A stretch of DNA of 64,000 nt, taken from Phycisphaerae bacterium. GTDB taxonomy: Bacteria > Planctomycetota > Phycisphaerae > UBA1845 > Fen-1342. The translations under genes were made by a program, and so were the position numbers. Shown one piece after another: positions 16,977 through 24,593 of the stretch. Location of the stretch: the NCBI GenBank assembly GCA_017999985.1, contig JAGNKU010000001.1, positions 797,276 through 861,275 on the forward strand. The letters run 5' to 3'. Position 1 is the first letter of the stretch; each line of letters begins with the position of its first letter. The notes beneath the pieces were generated by a model that saw nothing but the letters and a program-made list of their open reading frames with translations, was not told the origin of the DNA and did not search any database.

Positions 16977-17405
16977 TCAGCCCGGCAGGCCGATCACGAG
17001 CTGGGCGGCGCGGTCGGCGTCTGCCGCGCACTCAAAGCGCACATAGATGACCGCCTGGCCGGCCAGCGACGCCGCGGACAGGCCCGCGATGTTGAGCCCG
17101 GCGCTGGCGAAGGCCCGTGACAGGTCGGCGACCAGGCCCGGGTGATCGGGGCCAACCAGCCGCAACGCGTGGATGCTCTCGGCCTTCCGCAGGCCGGCCT
17201 CCGTCGCGGCGCGCTCCTGGGCAGTGCCGGCGATCGGGGCGACGAACAGCACGCCGAGATGGGACATCGGAGCTGTCGGGCGCAGGATAACGAATTCCAG
17301 GTTCACCCCGGCGCGCTGCAGGCCCCCGAGCGCCTCCGCCAAGGCCCCCGGGTGGTCCTGCAACTCGCCGGCCCAGACGCTGGCGCGGTTGATCTCGAAC
17401 GGCAT
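16977..17405 (-). CDS. tandem ACT-domain protein (GcvR-like)
   Basis: 142 residues from the ATG at 17405, which has GGGAG upstream. Two ACT repeats are visible: residues about 5-70 (WAGELQDHPGALAEALGGLQRAGVNLEFVIL) and 78-142 (LRLVGPDHPGLVADLSRAFASAGLNIAGLS). The HPGxxA/DHPGL turns are characteristic. Proteins of two ACT domains only, like GcvR, bind amino acids and regulate by protein contact; they lack a DNA-binding domain. Which amino acid is sensed cannot be told. It is divergent from the zinc-ribbon membrane protein at 17504. Confidence 0.8.
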   Translation of the reverse strand: MPFEINRASVWAGELQDHPGALAEALGGLQRAGVNLEFVILRPTAPMSHLGVLFVAPIAGTAQERAATEAGLRKAESIHALRLVGPDHPGLVADLSRAFASAGLNIAGLSAASLAGQAVIYVRFECAADADRAAQLVIGLPG

Positions 17406-17489
17406 GGTGCGGTCTCCCAATCGGCTTACCGCGTGTGGCTTACCGCCCCGGCGGCGCGGCGTCAATGCGCTGGTGTTGGGGCCGCCGGG

Positions 17490-17495
17490 TATACT
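17490..17495 (+). promoter_or_regulatory. -10 box next to the start codon (possible leaderless transcript)
   Basis: TATACT at 17490-17495 is 8 nt before the ATG at 17504. There is no Shine-Dalgarno in between and the -35 region is poor. Transcription from this box would start at or within a base or two of the ATG. Confidence 0.4.
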
Positions 17496-17503
17496 GCCGG
17501 CCG

Positions 17504-18202
17504 ATGACCCGATCCCACGCTGACTTGGATCGCTTGCGGCCCGGTGTGCTCTTGGCGCTGCTGGTGAGCGGGGCCGTGCTCGGCGCGCTACTCGGCGGCG
17601 TGACGAACGCGCTGAGTGCCGCGGTCAGCCCGGAGTATTTTCGCACGGTGCTGGGGTGGGAGAACGTGAACAACGTGTGGCGGGCCAGCGTGGCCCAGGG
17701 GGTCTTCGAGGGGATCCTGTTCGGGCTTGGCTGCGCCGTGGTCTTCGTGGTGGTCGTCGGCGTTGTTTCGCGCGGGTGCAGTCCGTATGGACTGGCGGCG
17801 CGGCACCTGCTCTGGATCCTGGTTGGCGCGCTGGGGGCGTGGCTGGCCGGCGGGGTAGTCGCGGTGCTCCTGGCCACGCTGAGCCCGGAGTTCTTCCGGC
17901 ATGCGTTCCACGATGTGCCGACGACCTTGGGTGCGATGCTGCGGTACGCCTGGGTGGGCGGGTCGATCTGGGGACTGGAACTCGGCGGGCTGGCGGCCCT
18001 GGTCGTGGGCTGCGTCGCTTTTGGCACACACTGGCGACGCCTGACGCGCACGCGCCCCTGGCGGCCGGGCCTCGAGACCGAGGTCCACTGCGGCCAGTGC
18101 GGGTACATCGTCAAGGGTCTGTATGAGCCGCGCTGTCCGGAGTGCGGCGCGAACCTGCACGCGGTCGGCGTGCGCGGGGATTCAAGCGAAGGTCAGCCGT
18201 AG
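17504..18202 (+). CDS. integral membrane protein with C-terminal zinc ribbon
   Basis: 232 residues from the ATG at 17504. Four to five membrane segments are evident (VLLALLVSGAVLGALLG, FEGILFGLGCAVVFVVVVGVV, LLWILVGALGAWLAGGVVAV, LELGGLAALVVGCVAF). The C-terminus carries a ribbon with CxxC twice (CGQCGYIVKG then PRCPECG), a form very common in planctomycete membrane proteins. The middle of the protein repeats a motif, EYFRTVLG and EFFRHAF, suggesting an internal duplication. Function unknown. Its 3' end overlaps the convergent GIY-YIG gene by 21 nt. Confidence 0.8.
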   Translation: MTRSHADLDRLRPGVLLALLVSGAVLGALLGGVTNALSAAVSPEYFRTVLGWENVNNVWRASVAQGVFEGILFGLGCAVVFVVVVGVVSRGCSPYGLAARHLLWILVGALGAWLAGGVVAVLLATLSPEFFRHAFHDVPTTLGAMLRYAWVGGSIWGLELGGLAALVVGCVAFGTHWRRLTRTRPWRPGLETEVHCGQCGYIVKGLYEPRCPECGANLHAVGVRGDSSEGQP

Positions 18203-18601
18203 CAAGTGCGCGCCGCAGCCGCGACGACAATCGGACGCGCCGAAGCCGGGAATGACGACGCGGCCCTCCGTTCGCTGGTTGACAGCGCACTCATCGGCGG
18301 CGCAGCGCGACGCCAGCGTCACATCCGTGATCTGCACTCCGTGCCGCGCGAGCAGGTAGTCGATGTGCCAGTGCCGGCAGCGGCCGCCGCAGATGTGCCG
18401 GCGGACGCGGGCGCGCAGCCCGCGCGTCGCCCGCCCGGTGTACACGTATTCGCCCGCCGGCAGCGCCCAGCGGCCCAGCCGGCCGACGGTCAGCCGCAGC
18501 GCAACTGACACGCGCAGACGAAGCTGATACACTCCGGCATCCGGCCAGTCGGCGAGTGCCGGCTGGAGCCGGGCCAATACCCGCTGCGCATCGGTTCGCA
18601 C
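18182..18601 (-). CDS. GIY-YIG domain protein (DUF123 type)
   Basis: 139 residues if the GTG at 18601 is the start; an ATG at 18658 in the same frame would add 19 residues but would reach across the start of the divergent MazG-like gene. Family features: VYQLRLRVS, GEYVYTGRATRGLRARVRRH and HWHIDYLL, matching DUF123/GIY-YIG proteins (in archaea sometimes fused to endonuclease III). Cysteines near the end (SRCAADEC, SDCRRGCGAHL) are typical of this subgroup. Nuclease activity is uncertain, since DUF123 members diverge from classical GIY-YIG nucleases. Convergent overlap with the membrane-protein gene. Confidence 0.78.
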   Translation of the reverse strand: MRTDAQRVLARLQPALADWPDAGVYQLRLRVSVALRLTVGRLGRWALPAGEYVYTGRATRGLRARVRRHICGGRCRHWHIDYLLARHGVQITDVTLASRCAADECAVNQRTEGRVVIPGFGASDCRRGCGAHLLRLTFA

Positions 18602-18634
18602 TGCGGAGAATGTAACACAGCGAGGGTTCCTGCG

Positions 18635-18931
18635 GTGCAGATTCGCGAATTTCAGCAATTGATTGACCGGATGTACTCGGACAAGGACCGGGCGCGCGGG
18701 GCGGCGAAGACGTTCCTCTGGTTTGCGGAGGAGGTGGGCGAGCTCGCCAGCGCGATCGCGGGCAAGGGCGACCGGGCGAATCTGGCGGGCGAGTTTGCGG
18801 ATGTGCTGGCGTGGCTTGTCACGCTCGCGAACGTCGAGGGTGTCGACCTTGAAGAGGCGATTCGCAAGTTCACGGCGGGCTGCCCGGGCTGCGGCCAGGT
18901 CGTGTGCCGATGTAATTCAAAACTCACGTGA
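18635..18931 (+). CDS. MazG-like nucleotide pyrophosphohydrolase
   Basis: 98 residues from a GTG at 18635 preceded by GAGGG. The core shows FLWFAEEVGELASAIA (EExxE metal-binding motif) and the second metal motif in EFADVLAWLVTLAN (E-x-x-D), as in all-alpha NTP pyrophosphatases of the MazG family. Such enzymes hydrolyse non-canonical or excess NTPs to NMP and PPi. The C-terminal CPGCGQVVCRC tail is an extra metal-binding-like cluster. It is divergent from the GIY-YIG gene and upstream of the nfnA promoter. Confidence 0.87.
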   Translation: MQIREFQQLIDRMYSDKDRARGAAKTFLWFAEEVGELASAIAGKGDRANLAGEFADVLAWLVTLANVEGVDLEEAIRKFTAGCPGCGQVVCRCNSKLT

Positions 18932-18964
18932 TCCGTGTCGCGGCCGCGGGCCCGGCCCGTTGAT

Positions 18965-18993
18965 TTGCGTTTCGGGGCCGTTTTCGCCATAAT
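18965..18993 (+). promoter_or_regulatory. promoter of the nfnA-like gene
   Basis: TTGCGT (18965-18970) and CATAAT (18988-18993) are separated by exactly 17 nt, upstream of the ATG at 19042. Confidence 0.55.
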
Positions 18994-19041
18994 CGTCGTA
19001 TCGGCATACCGGATGCGATTATCCACATAGCGAGTACGTGC

Positions 19042-19893
19042 ATGTTCCGGATTCTCGACACGAAGCAACTGGCGTCCGACGTGAAGTGGTTCAAGATCGC
19101 GGCCCCCCTGGTCGCCAAACACCGCCAGCCCGGGCAGTTCGTTATTCTGCGGCTGGACGAGACCGGCGAACGCATCCCGCTCACGATGGCCGACGCCGAC
19201 CCCCGGGCCGGCACCATCGAGCTGATCGTGAAGGCGATCGGCAAGACCACGAAGCTCCTGTTTGCCAAGAACGCCGGTGACACCATCAGCGATGTCATGG
19301 GCCCGCTTGGCCGGCCGACCGAGATCGAAGCCGTCGGCCACGCGGTGCTCGTGGGCGGCGGCGTGGGGACCGCGGTCATCTACCCGCTCGCCAAGGCCCT
19401 GCGCGCCGCAGGCTGCTACGTTAGCTCGATCACGGGCGGGCGCACGAAAGAGCTGGTCGTGCTGGAGGACGAGCTAAAAAAGGTCTCCGATGTCGTCTAT
19501 GCCTGCACGGACGACGGCAGCTACGGCTTCAAGGGCACGGTCGCGGACAAGCTCAAAGAGCTGATGAATGACCAGGCGCGCCCGATCGGCGCCGTCTACG
19601 CCGCCGGCCCGGTGATCATGATGAAAGTGATTTCGGACCTCACGCGCCCGGCGGGGATCAAGACGATCGTGTCGCTGAATCCGATCATGGTGGACGGCAC
19701 GGGCATGTGTGGCGGCTGCCGCGTGACGGTGGGCGGCAAGACGCAGTTCGCCTGTGTCGACGGCCCGGAATTCGACGGCCACGCCGTGGATTACGCGGAG
19801 CTCTCGGACCGCCTGACGGCGTACCGGGCGCAGGAAAAGACCGCGCTGGAGCGGATGGAACACGAATGCAAGCTGGGAGGAGTGACAAAGTAA
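19042..19893 (+). CDS. nfnA: sulfide dehydrogenase/NfnA-type FAD- and NAD-binding subunit
   Basis: 283 residues. An N-terminal ferredoxin-reductase FAD domain (PGQFVILRLDETGERIPLTMAD) is followed by an NAD-binding domain (HAVLVGGGVGTAVIYPLAKAL) and a C-terminal cysteine cluster (GTGMCGGCRVTV ... FACVDGPEF) that binds a [2Fe-2S] centre in NfnA and dihydroorotate dehydrogenase B-type subunits. With the glutamate-synthase-like gene that follows, it fits the NfnAB complex (NADH-dependent reduced ferredoxin:NADP oxidoreductase) or SudBA. Its last codons lie inside an inverted repeat element that fills the gap to the next gene. Confidence 0.88.
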   Translation: MFRILDTKQLASDVKWFKIAAPLVAKHRQPGQFVILRLDETGERIPLTMADADPRAGTIELIVKAIGKTTKLLFAKNAGDTISDVMGPLGRPTEIEAVGHAVLVGGGVGTAVIYPLAKALRAAGCYVSSITGGRTKELVVLEDELKKVSDVVYACTDDGSYGFKGTVADKLKELMNDQARPIGAVYAAGPVIMMKVISDLTRPAGIKTIVSLNPIMVDGTGMCGGCRVTVGGKTQFACVDGPEFDGHAVDYAELSDRLTAYRAQEKTALERMEHECKLGGVTK

Positions 19894-19973
19894 CCCAGGT
19901 AACAAGGTGACAATGTGAGTCTGGACAGCGTCAACACTCCCATGGTTACCTTGTTACTTTGTCACCTTGTCAC
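19882..19973. repeat. inverted array of 8-nt repeats (GTNACAAN)
   Basis: Left half (about 19882-19914): 8-nt units GTGACAAA, GTAACCCA, GTAACAAG, GTGACAAT. Right half (19945-19973): the same kind of unit in reverse complement (CTTGTTAC, TTTGTCAC, CTTGTCAC). The spacer between the halves is about 30 nt. The first units encode the last residues and the stop codon of the nfnA-like gene. The RNA would fold into a long imperfect hairpin between the two cistrons. Confidence 0.85.
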
Positions 19974-20021
19974 ATCGGCCCGGTAGACGATGGCGTTGTT
20001 GTCTGACAGAAGGTGTCTGCA

Positions 20022-21470
20022 ATGGCTTTAACCCCTAAAGAGCGCATGGCGATCGAGCGGCAACAGATGCCGGAGCGCGCCCCGGACGTGCGGAATCGGG
20101 ATTTCAAGGAGGTCAACCTGGGTTTCCGGGAAGAACTGGCGCGGCTGGAGGCCAGCCGCTGCCTCCAGTGCAAGGACAGCAAGTGCGTGATCGGCTGTCC
20201 GGTGGGCATCGACATTCCCGGCTTCCTTGATCGCGTCGTCGCCGGCGATCTGAAGGGCGCCGCCGAACTGCTGCTCAGCGCCAACGCCCTGCCTGGCATC
20301 ACCGGCCGGGTCTGCCCGCAGGAGGAGCAGTGCGAGCAGGTATGCATCCGCGCGAAGGGCAAGAACGGTAAGCCCGTCGCCGTCGGCCACCTCGAACGCT
20401 TCGTCGCCGACTGGGCCCGCGAGAACCTGGACATGAAAACGCTGCTCGCCAAGCCGACCGGGATCAAGATCGCGATCGTCGGCTCCGGGCCGGCGGGCCT
20501 CACCGCCGCGGGCGAGCTTGCCAAGAAGGGCCACGACGTGACCGTCTTCGAGGCGTTGCACAACCCCGGCGGTGTCCTGCTCTACGGCATCCCCGAGTTC
20601 CGCCTGCCGAAGAAGATCATTGCCGCCGAGGTGAACCGCCTGCGTGAGATGGGCGTGAAGATCGTCTGCAATGTGGTCGTGGGCCGCACGTTCACGATCC
20701 ACGAGCTGCTGAATGAGGAAGGCTTCTCGGCGATCTTCATCGCCAACGGCGCGGGCCTGCCGGTGTTCATGAACGTCCCCGGCGAGAACCTCAAGGGCGT
20801 GTATTCCGCCAACGAGTACCTGACGCGCTCGAACCTGATGCGCGCGTACGAATTCCCGGAGTACGACACGCCGATCATCCGCGCCGAGCGCGTCGTCGTC
20901 GTGGGCGGCGGCAACGTTGCGATGGATTCCGTCCGCACGGCGAAGCGGCTGGGCGCGAAAGAGGCCACACTGGTCTATCGCCGCAGCCGGGCGGAGATGC
21001 CCGCGCGTGTGGAGGAGGTCCATCACGCCGAAGAGGAAGGCATCATCTTCAAGCTGCTGTGCAACCCGACGCGCGTGCTGGGCACGTCGGACGGCTGGGT
21101 GAAGGGCATCGAGTGCATCCGGATGGAGCTGGGCGAGCCGGACGAATCCGGGCGTCGGCGGCCGGTGCCGGTGAAGGGGTCGGAGTTCGTCATTGACTGC
21201 GACGTGGTGATCCCGGCGATTGGCACGCGGGCGAATCCGCTGCTGACGTCGGCGACGCCGGAGCTGAAGCTGAACAAGTGGGGCTACATCATCGCGGACG
21301 AGAGCGGCGCGACGAGCATGCCCGGCGTGTACGCGGGCGGCGACATCGTGCGCGGGGCGGCGACGGTGATTCTCGCGATGGGCGACGGCAAGAAATCCGC
21401 GGCGGCGATCGACCAGTACGTGCGAGCCAAGCACAACCTGCCGCCGGCCGTGGCCCCCTCTCCCTTGTAG
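20022..21470 (+). CDS. gltA: NADPH-dependent glutamate synthase-like flavoprotein (NfnB/GltA, homotetrameric type)
   Basis: 482 residues from the ATG at 20022, preceded by AGAAGG; the in-frame GTG at 20013 overlaps that site and is less likely. An N-terminal cysteine domain has two clusters, CLQCKDSKC..GCPVGIDIP (residues about 49-65) and CPQEEQCEQVC (about 100-110), for two [4Fe-4S] centres. Two Rossmann folds follow: IAIVGSGPAGLTAAGELAKKG for FAD and VVVVGGGNVAMDSVRTAKRLG for NADPH. The C-terminal GVYAGGDIVRGAATVILAMGDGKK is diagnostic of the family. It pairs with the upstream subunit for electron bifurcation or sulfide/polysulfide reduction. The last residues (VAPSPL) come from a palindromic repeat that supplies the stop codon. 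Confidence 0.92.
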   Translation: MALTPKERMAIERQQMPERAPDVRNRDFKEVNLGFREELARLEASRCLQCKDSKCVIGCPVGIDIPGFLDRVVAGDLKGAAELLLSANALPGITGRVCPQEEQCEQVCIRAKGKNGKPVAVGHLERFVADWARENLDMKTLLAKPTGIKIAIVGSGPAGLTAAGELAKKGHDVTVFEALHNPGGVLLYGIPEFRLPKKIIAAEVNRLREMGVKIVCNVVVGRTFTIHELLNEEGFSAIFIANGAGLPVFMNVPGENLKGVYSANEYLTRSNLMRAYEFPEYDTPIIRAERVVVVGGGNVAMDSVRTAKRLGAKEATLVYRRSRAEMPARVEEVHHAEEEGIIFKLLCNPTRVLGTSDGWVKGIECIRMELGEPDESGRRRPVPVKGSEFVIDCDVVIPAIGTRANPLLTSATPELKLNKWGYIIADESGATSMPGVYAGGDIVRGAATVILAMGDGKKSAAAIDQYVRAKHNLPPAVAPSPL

Positions 21471-21495
21471 AGAGAAGGCCGGGGGGAGGGTCTAC
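21450..21495. repeat. CCCTCTCCC-type palindromic repeat at the 3' end of gltA
   Basis: GGCCCCCTCTCCC (about 21452-21464) faces GGGGGGAGGGTC (about 21483-21494) across a short interior that is itself partly self-complementary (TTGTAGAGAGAA). The gltA stop TAG is in the loop. Palindromes built on CCCTCTCCC/GGGAGAGGG are scattered in many bacterial genomes. Here it could act as a weak terminator or 3' stabiliser. Confidence 0.55.
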
Positions 21496-21583
21496 TGCGG
21501 CCAGCGCGCCTGTCGGTCCGGCCACACGGTTACTTTCCCGCGCACCGCGGTGCTATCGCGCGCCGCGACCCCCAGATTGAAGC

Positions 21584-22993
21584 TCAGTCCTCCCCCATCC
21601 CGAACCGCTGGCGGGCCTCGTCGCGGCGAGCCGCGTATTTCTTCTCAATCTCCGCGCGCGGTGCGCGGGTCAGTGTGACCTCGCCCGCCTCCAGCCGCAG
21701 CAGGCTCCCGCGCTCGTCGCAGTAGCACACGCTCGGTCGATCGACGAATCCGTCGCGCACCTCGAATGCGTACGCCGTCCCGTCGTACCCCGCCAGCGGC
21801 TTGGGCCCGAGCGGCTGAATCGTGTGACTGATCAGCGCGCGGACCTCCGGGTTGTACACCGCGAAGGCGTGCTGCTCGTCTGAGTTGCCTAGCAACAGCC
21901 CAGGCAGCAACCGCACCCACGCCTGATCGAGATACACGGGGCCGACGCTGATCGGCTTGCCCGGGTCGGGCAGCGCGCGATCCCGATTCGTCGTGAAGCT
22001 GGAGAACAGCACGTCCTCCTCGCGCACCACCGAGTCCGTCCGCACCAACAGCTCCTGCGGCTGCGCGTCCGGCGGCGGGATCTGTGTCTGCTGGTTTTCG
22101 CTCAACTCGCTGCGCAGATCAAAACTGCTGAACAAATCCAGCCGCACGTGCCACGCCGTCCCGTCGTCCGCGAAACGCCACGAACGCTCGCGCACGCGTA
22201 CCCCCTCTTTCGCGTACCGGCGTTTCGCGGTCGGGCTGCTGAACACGTATTCCTCGCGCGTGATGCGGCGCAGGACGTAGCCGACGGACTTGCCGCCGAT
22301 CGCCATGTCGTACGCGTATTCCTCTTCGTCAAGCTGGACGCGGCTGGCGTGCGTCCGCAAGCGCTCGATCAGCGCCTTGCCGCGGTCGAGAGCCGGCGCC
22401 AGGCGCTCCACCGCCTGCGGGTCGTAATACACGTGCAGCGAAGCCGCCACATGGTCGAATTCCTGGCGAATCTGCGCGTCCTCATCCGGCCGCCGCACCG
22501 TGCCCGTGTAGATCAGCACCCACACCGTGCTCGGGTCGAACGGCACGCAGAGGTAGTGCGAGCGTGTCGTGGCCGCGCCGAGCTTCGACGAGTAGCTGAG
22601 AATCGCCCCGGCCCGCGGCGGCAGCTTCCACGGCTCCCAATCCACGCGCGGCGAGTTCGTCAGCTCCGCCGACGCCCGACCGAAATCGGCGATCCACTCC
22701 TCGAACGGCTTCATCGGAATGCTGCGGAAGACCATGACCTGCAGGCCGCGATTGCCGTCCGGGCTGCGCCCGCGCAGCAGGCCAATCGAGTCCTTGAATT
22801 GCTGAAAACGCGTCCGGTCATAGTCCCAGCCCGCGGGTAAGTCCAGCTCGAACCCGAAGGCCGGATCGGCGAGCTTGACGGTCGGCACACTCGTGGGCAC
22901 CGGCTGCGTGGTCTGCGCGCCGGCCGACCCGGCGCTCCAGACAACCAGGACGCACAAGACCAGGGCGGCCGCGTGGGCGATCGGCGGCTTCAT
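21584..22993 (-). CDS. exported protein with PsbP/DUF1795-like N-terminal domain
   Basis: 469 residues from the ATG at 22993, preceded by GGAGG; a TTG 6 nt upstream is possible but poorly placed. A signal peptide ends near AGAQ (residue about 27). Residues 38-195 begin DPAFGFELDLPAGWDYDR and resemble the DxxxGFxxxxPxGW fold of PsbP/DUF1795 proteins. Residues about 200-465 are a separate beta-rich domain (SRVQLDEEEYAYDMAIGGKS, VGYVLRRITREEY) of unknown family. Probably periplasmic. It is convergent with gltA and divergent from the GT2 gene. No enzymatic motif is visible. Confidence 0.72.
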   Translation of the reverse strand: MKPPIAHAAALVLCVLVVWSAGSAGAQTTQPVPTSVPTVKLADPAFGFELDLPAGWDYDRTRFQQFKDSIGLLRGRSPDGNRGLQVMVFRSIPMKPFEEWIADFGRASAELTNSPRVDWEPWKLPPRAGAILSYSSKLGAATTRSHYLCVPFDPSTVWVLIYTGTVRRPDEDAQIRQEFDHVAASLHVYYDPQAVERLAPALDRGKALIERLRTHASRVQLDEEEYAYDMAIGGKSVGYVLRRITREEYVFSSPTAKRRYAKEGVRVRERSWRFADDGTAWHVRLDLFSSFDLRSELSENQQTQIPPPDAQPQELLVRTDSVVREEDVLFSSFTTNRDRALPDPGKPISVGPVYLDQAWVRLLPGLLLGNSDEQHAFAVYNPEVRALISHTIQPLGPKPLAGYDGTAYAFEVRDGFVDRPSVCYCDERGSLLRLEAGEVTLTRAPRAEIEKKYAARRDEARQRFGMGED

Positions 22994-23074
22994 CGGCAAA
23001 ACCTCCGCGCTGCGATTGGCGGCATTGTCGCAGATTCGGTACGCTGCTCAACCTGTCAACCAGGAGACCCTGCT

Positions 23075-24265
23075 TTGCCGCTGGCCTTTCTCAGTTTCAC
23101 CCTCGAATTATCGTGGGCGTCGGTGTGGTTCTGGGTGCTATGTCTGATCGCCCTCGTCTGGGCCCGCCGGCACCTGCAGATCAACGCCGCCGGCGCGGAT
23201 CCCGTGCTGAGCCCCGCGGATGCCGAGCGCAGCAGCGGGCCGCTCCCCCGGCTCTCCGTGCTCGTGGCCGGCAAGGATGAAGAGGCCAACATCGAGCGGT
23301 GCCTCACCGGACTGCTCGCGCTCGACTATCCCGACCTGGAAGTCATTGCCGTCAACGACCGCAGCAGCGACCGCACCGGCGAGATCATCGACCGCCTTGC
23401 CGCGCGCGATGCGCGGCTGAAAGCCGTGCACATCCGCGACTTGCCGACCGGCTGGGGCGGCAAGAGCCACGCGATGCACGTCGGCGTCAGCCGTGCCACG
23501 GGTGACTGGCTGTGCTTCACGGACGCCGACTGCCGGTTCCATGAGCCGCGCCTGCTGGCGGCGGCGGTGCGGTTCTCTCAGGCGGAAGAGGTGGAGTTCC
23601 TGTCGGTGCTGCCGGAGCTGGAAGCGCACACGTTCTGGGAGCGGATCGTGCAGCCGCCCGCCGGTGCGATTATGGTCTTCTGGTTCCCGCCCACGAAGGT
23701 CAATGATCCGCGTTCGCCGCGGGCGTACGCGAACGGCGCGTTCATGCTGATGTCGCGGGAGGTCTATGCACGATTGGGCGGACACGAGCAGGTTCGGACG
23801 GTTCTGAATGAGGACATGCACTTCGCACGGCAGGCGAAGCAGCATGGTATCCGGCTGCGCGTGGTGCGCGGGTCGCGGATGTACAGCGTGCGGATGTATG
23901 TCGGCCTGCGGCAGATCTGGAACGGCTGGAGCCGGATCTTCTACGGGTGCTTCGGGACCTGGCCGCGGCTGATTGTTAGTGCGTTGTTTCTGTCGGTATT
24001 CAGTGTGTTTCCCTGGCTCAGCCTGCTGATCTCGCCCGTCCTTGGGGCGGTGGGGCCCGGAATCGCCGTCGCGGCGGGGCTCGCGGTGGTTGCGCAGCAA
24101 TCGGTGCTGTGGCGGTTTTACGGGCTGTGTGCCGTGTCGCGGCCCTGGGCGCTGACTTACCCGCTGGGCGCTGGGATGTGCCTGGCGATGACATGCAACG
24201 CAATGACGCGGCTGGCGGGCGTGCGGACACGGTGGCGGGGAACCGCCTACCAGGGTGGGGCGTAA
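23075..24265 (+). CDS. membrane glycosyltransferase family 2
   Basis: 396 residues from a TTG at 23075, chosen because AGGAGA lies 8 nt upstream and the frame before it is antisense to the divergent gene. One N-terminal membrane segment (ASVWFWVLCLIALVWA), then the GT-A domain: PRLSVLVAGKDEEANIE, VIAVNDRSSDRT, the DxD-like CFTDADCRF, and the acceptor-side NEDMHFARQAKQ. About three C-terminal membrane segments follow. The layout matches HpnI/CruC-like GT2 enzymes that glycosylate lipids or carotenoids at the inner membrane; the acceptor is not deducible. Confidence 0.87.
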   Translation: MPLAFLSFTLELSWASVWFWVLCLIALVWARRHLQINAAGADPVLSPADAERSSGPLPRLSVLVAGKDEEANIERCLTGLLALDYPDLEVIAVNDRSSDRTGEIIDRLAARDARLKAVHIRDLPTGWGGKSHAMHVGVSRATGDWLCFTDADCRFHEPRLLAAAVRFSQAEEVEFLSVLPELEAHTFWERIVQPPAGAIMVFWFPPTKVNDPRSPRAYANGAFMLMSREVYARLGGHEQVRTVLNEDMHFARQAKQHGIRLRVVRGSRMYSVRMYVGLRQIWNGWSRIFYGCFGTWPRLIVSALFLSVFSVFPWLSLLISPVLGAVGPGIAVAAGLAVVAQQSVLWRFYGLCAVSRPWALTYPLGAGMCLAMTCNAMTRLAGVRTRWRGTAYQGGA

Positions 24266-24500
24266 GCTTGGCGCATTGTGCCGTGTGGTCTGATCGGGCC
24301 GGGTCAATCCATAAAGTATTGACTGCAAAAGCTTTGCGCGTTTTATTGGGCGTTCGGATTCGGTATGGGGAATGCAAAAAATCCACGGCGATCGACCGAG
24401 GTATGGACCGGGGCGGATACGCAAGCTATAGTTGTACCTATGGTGGCTGGCACCACCATGTTGCGCCTGATGCGCAAAGTGTCTGGAGGCTGTGTTCGAC
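24266..24500. other. intergenic stretch before the lexA promoter; nothing recognised
   Basis: Between the GT2 stop and the lexA-region promoter there is AT-richer DNA with no ORF of credible composition. A GT2 terminator with a T run was not found. The antisense frame is a shadow. Confidence 0.5.
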
Positions 24501-24529
24501 TTGACATCCGGAAAATGTTAGGTTACTAT
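24501..24529 (+). promoter_or_regulatory. strong sigma70-type promoter of the lexA unit
   Basis: TTGACA (24501-24506) and TACTAT (24524-24529) with an ideal 17-nt spacer, the best promoter match seen in the window. It drives the ORF at 24594 and lexA. The predicted start site (about 24536) is inside the palindrome listed next. Confidence 0.75.
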
Positions 24530-24544
24530 TCATACGAATAAGTA
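24524..24544. promoter_or_regulatory. candidate LexA operator
   Basis: An imperfect palindrome centred at 24533/24534 with core ATTCATACGAAT (24528-24539) and outer arms TACT/AAGTA overlaps the -10 box and start point. LexA usually represses its own gene from such a position. The sequence differs from the well-known boxes (GAACNNNNGTTC, CTGT-N8-ACAG), so the assignment rests on position and symmetry. Confidence 0.45.
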
Positions 24545-24593
24545 GCAAACATGAGTACGGGTGCAGTGGAGCAGGAACGCAAAGGAGTGCGTT

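Noticed and set aside
20028-21434. A 468-codon ORF antisense to gltA
   Set aside because: Shadow of a high-GC gene: no ribosome site, Arg/His/Ala-rich composition, and the opposite strand encodes a complete conserved enzyme.
23138-24424. 428-codon ORF antisense to the GT2 gene
   Set aside because: Composition typical of reverse-frame translation (His/Arg/Gln-rich), no family features.
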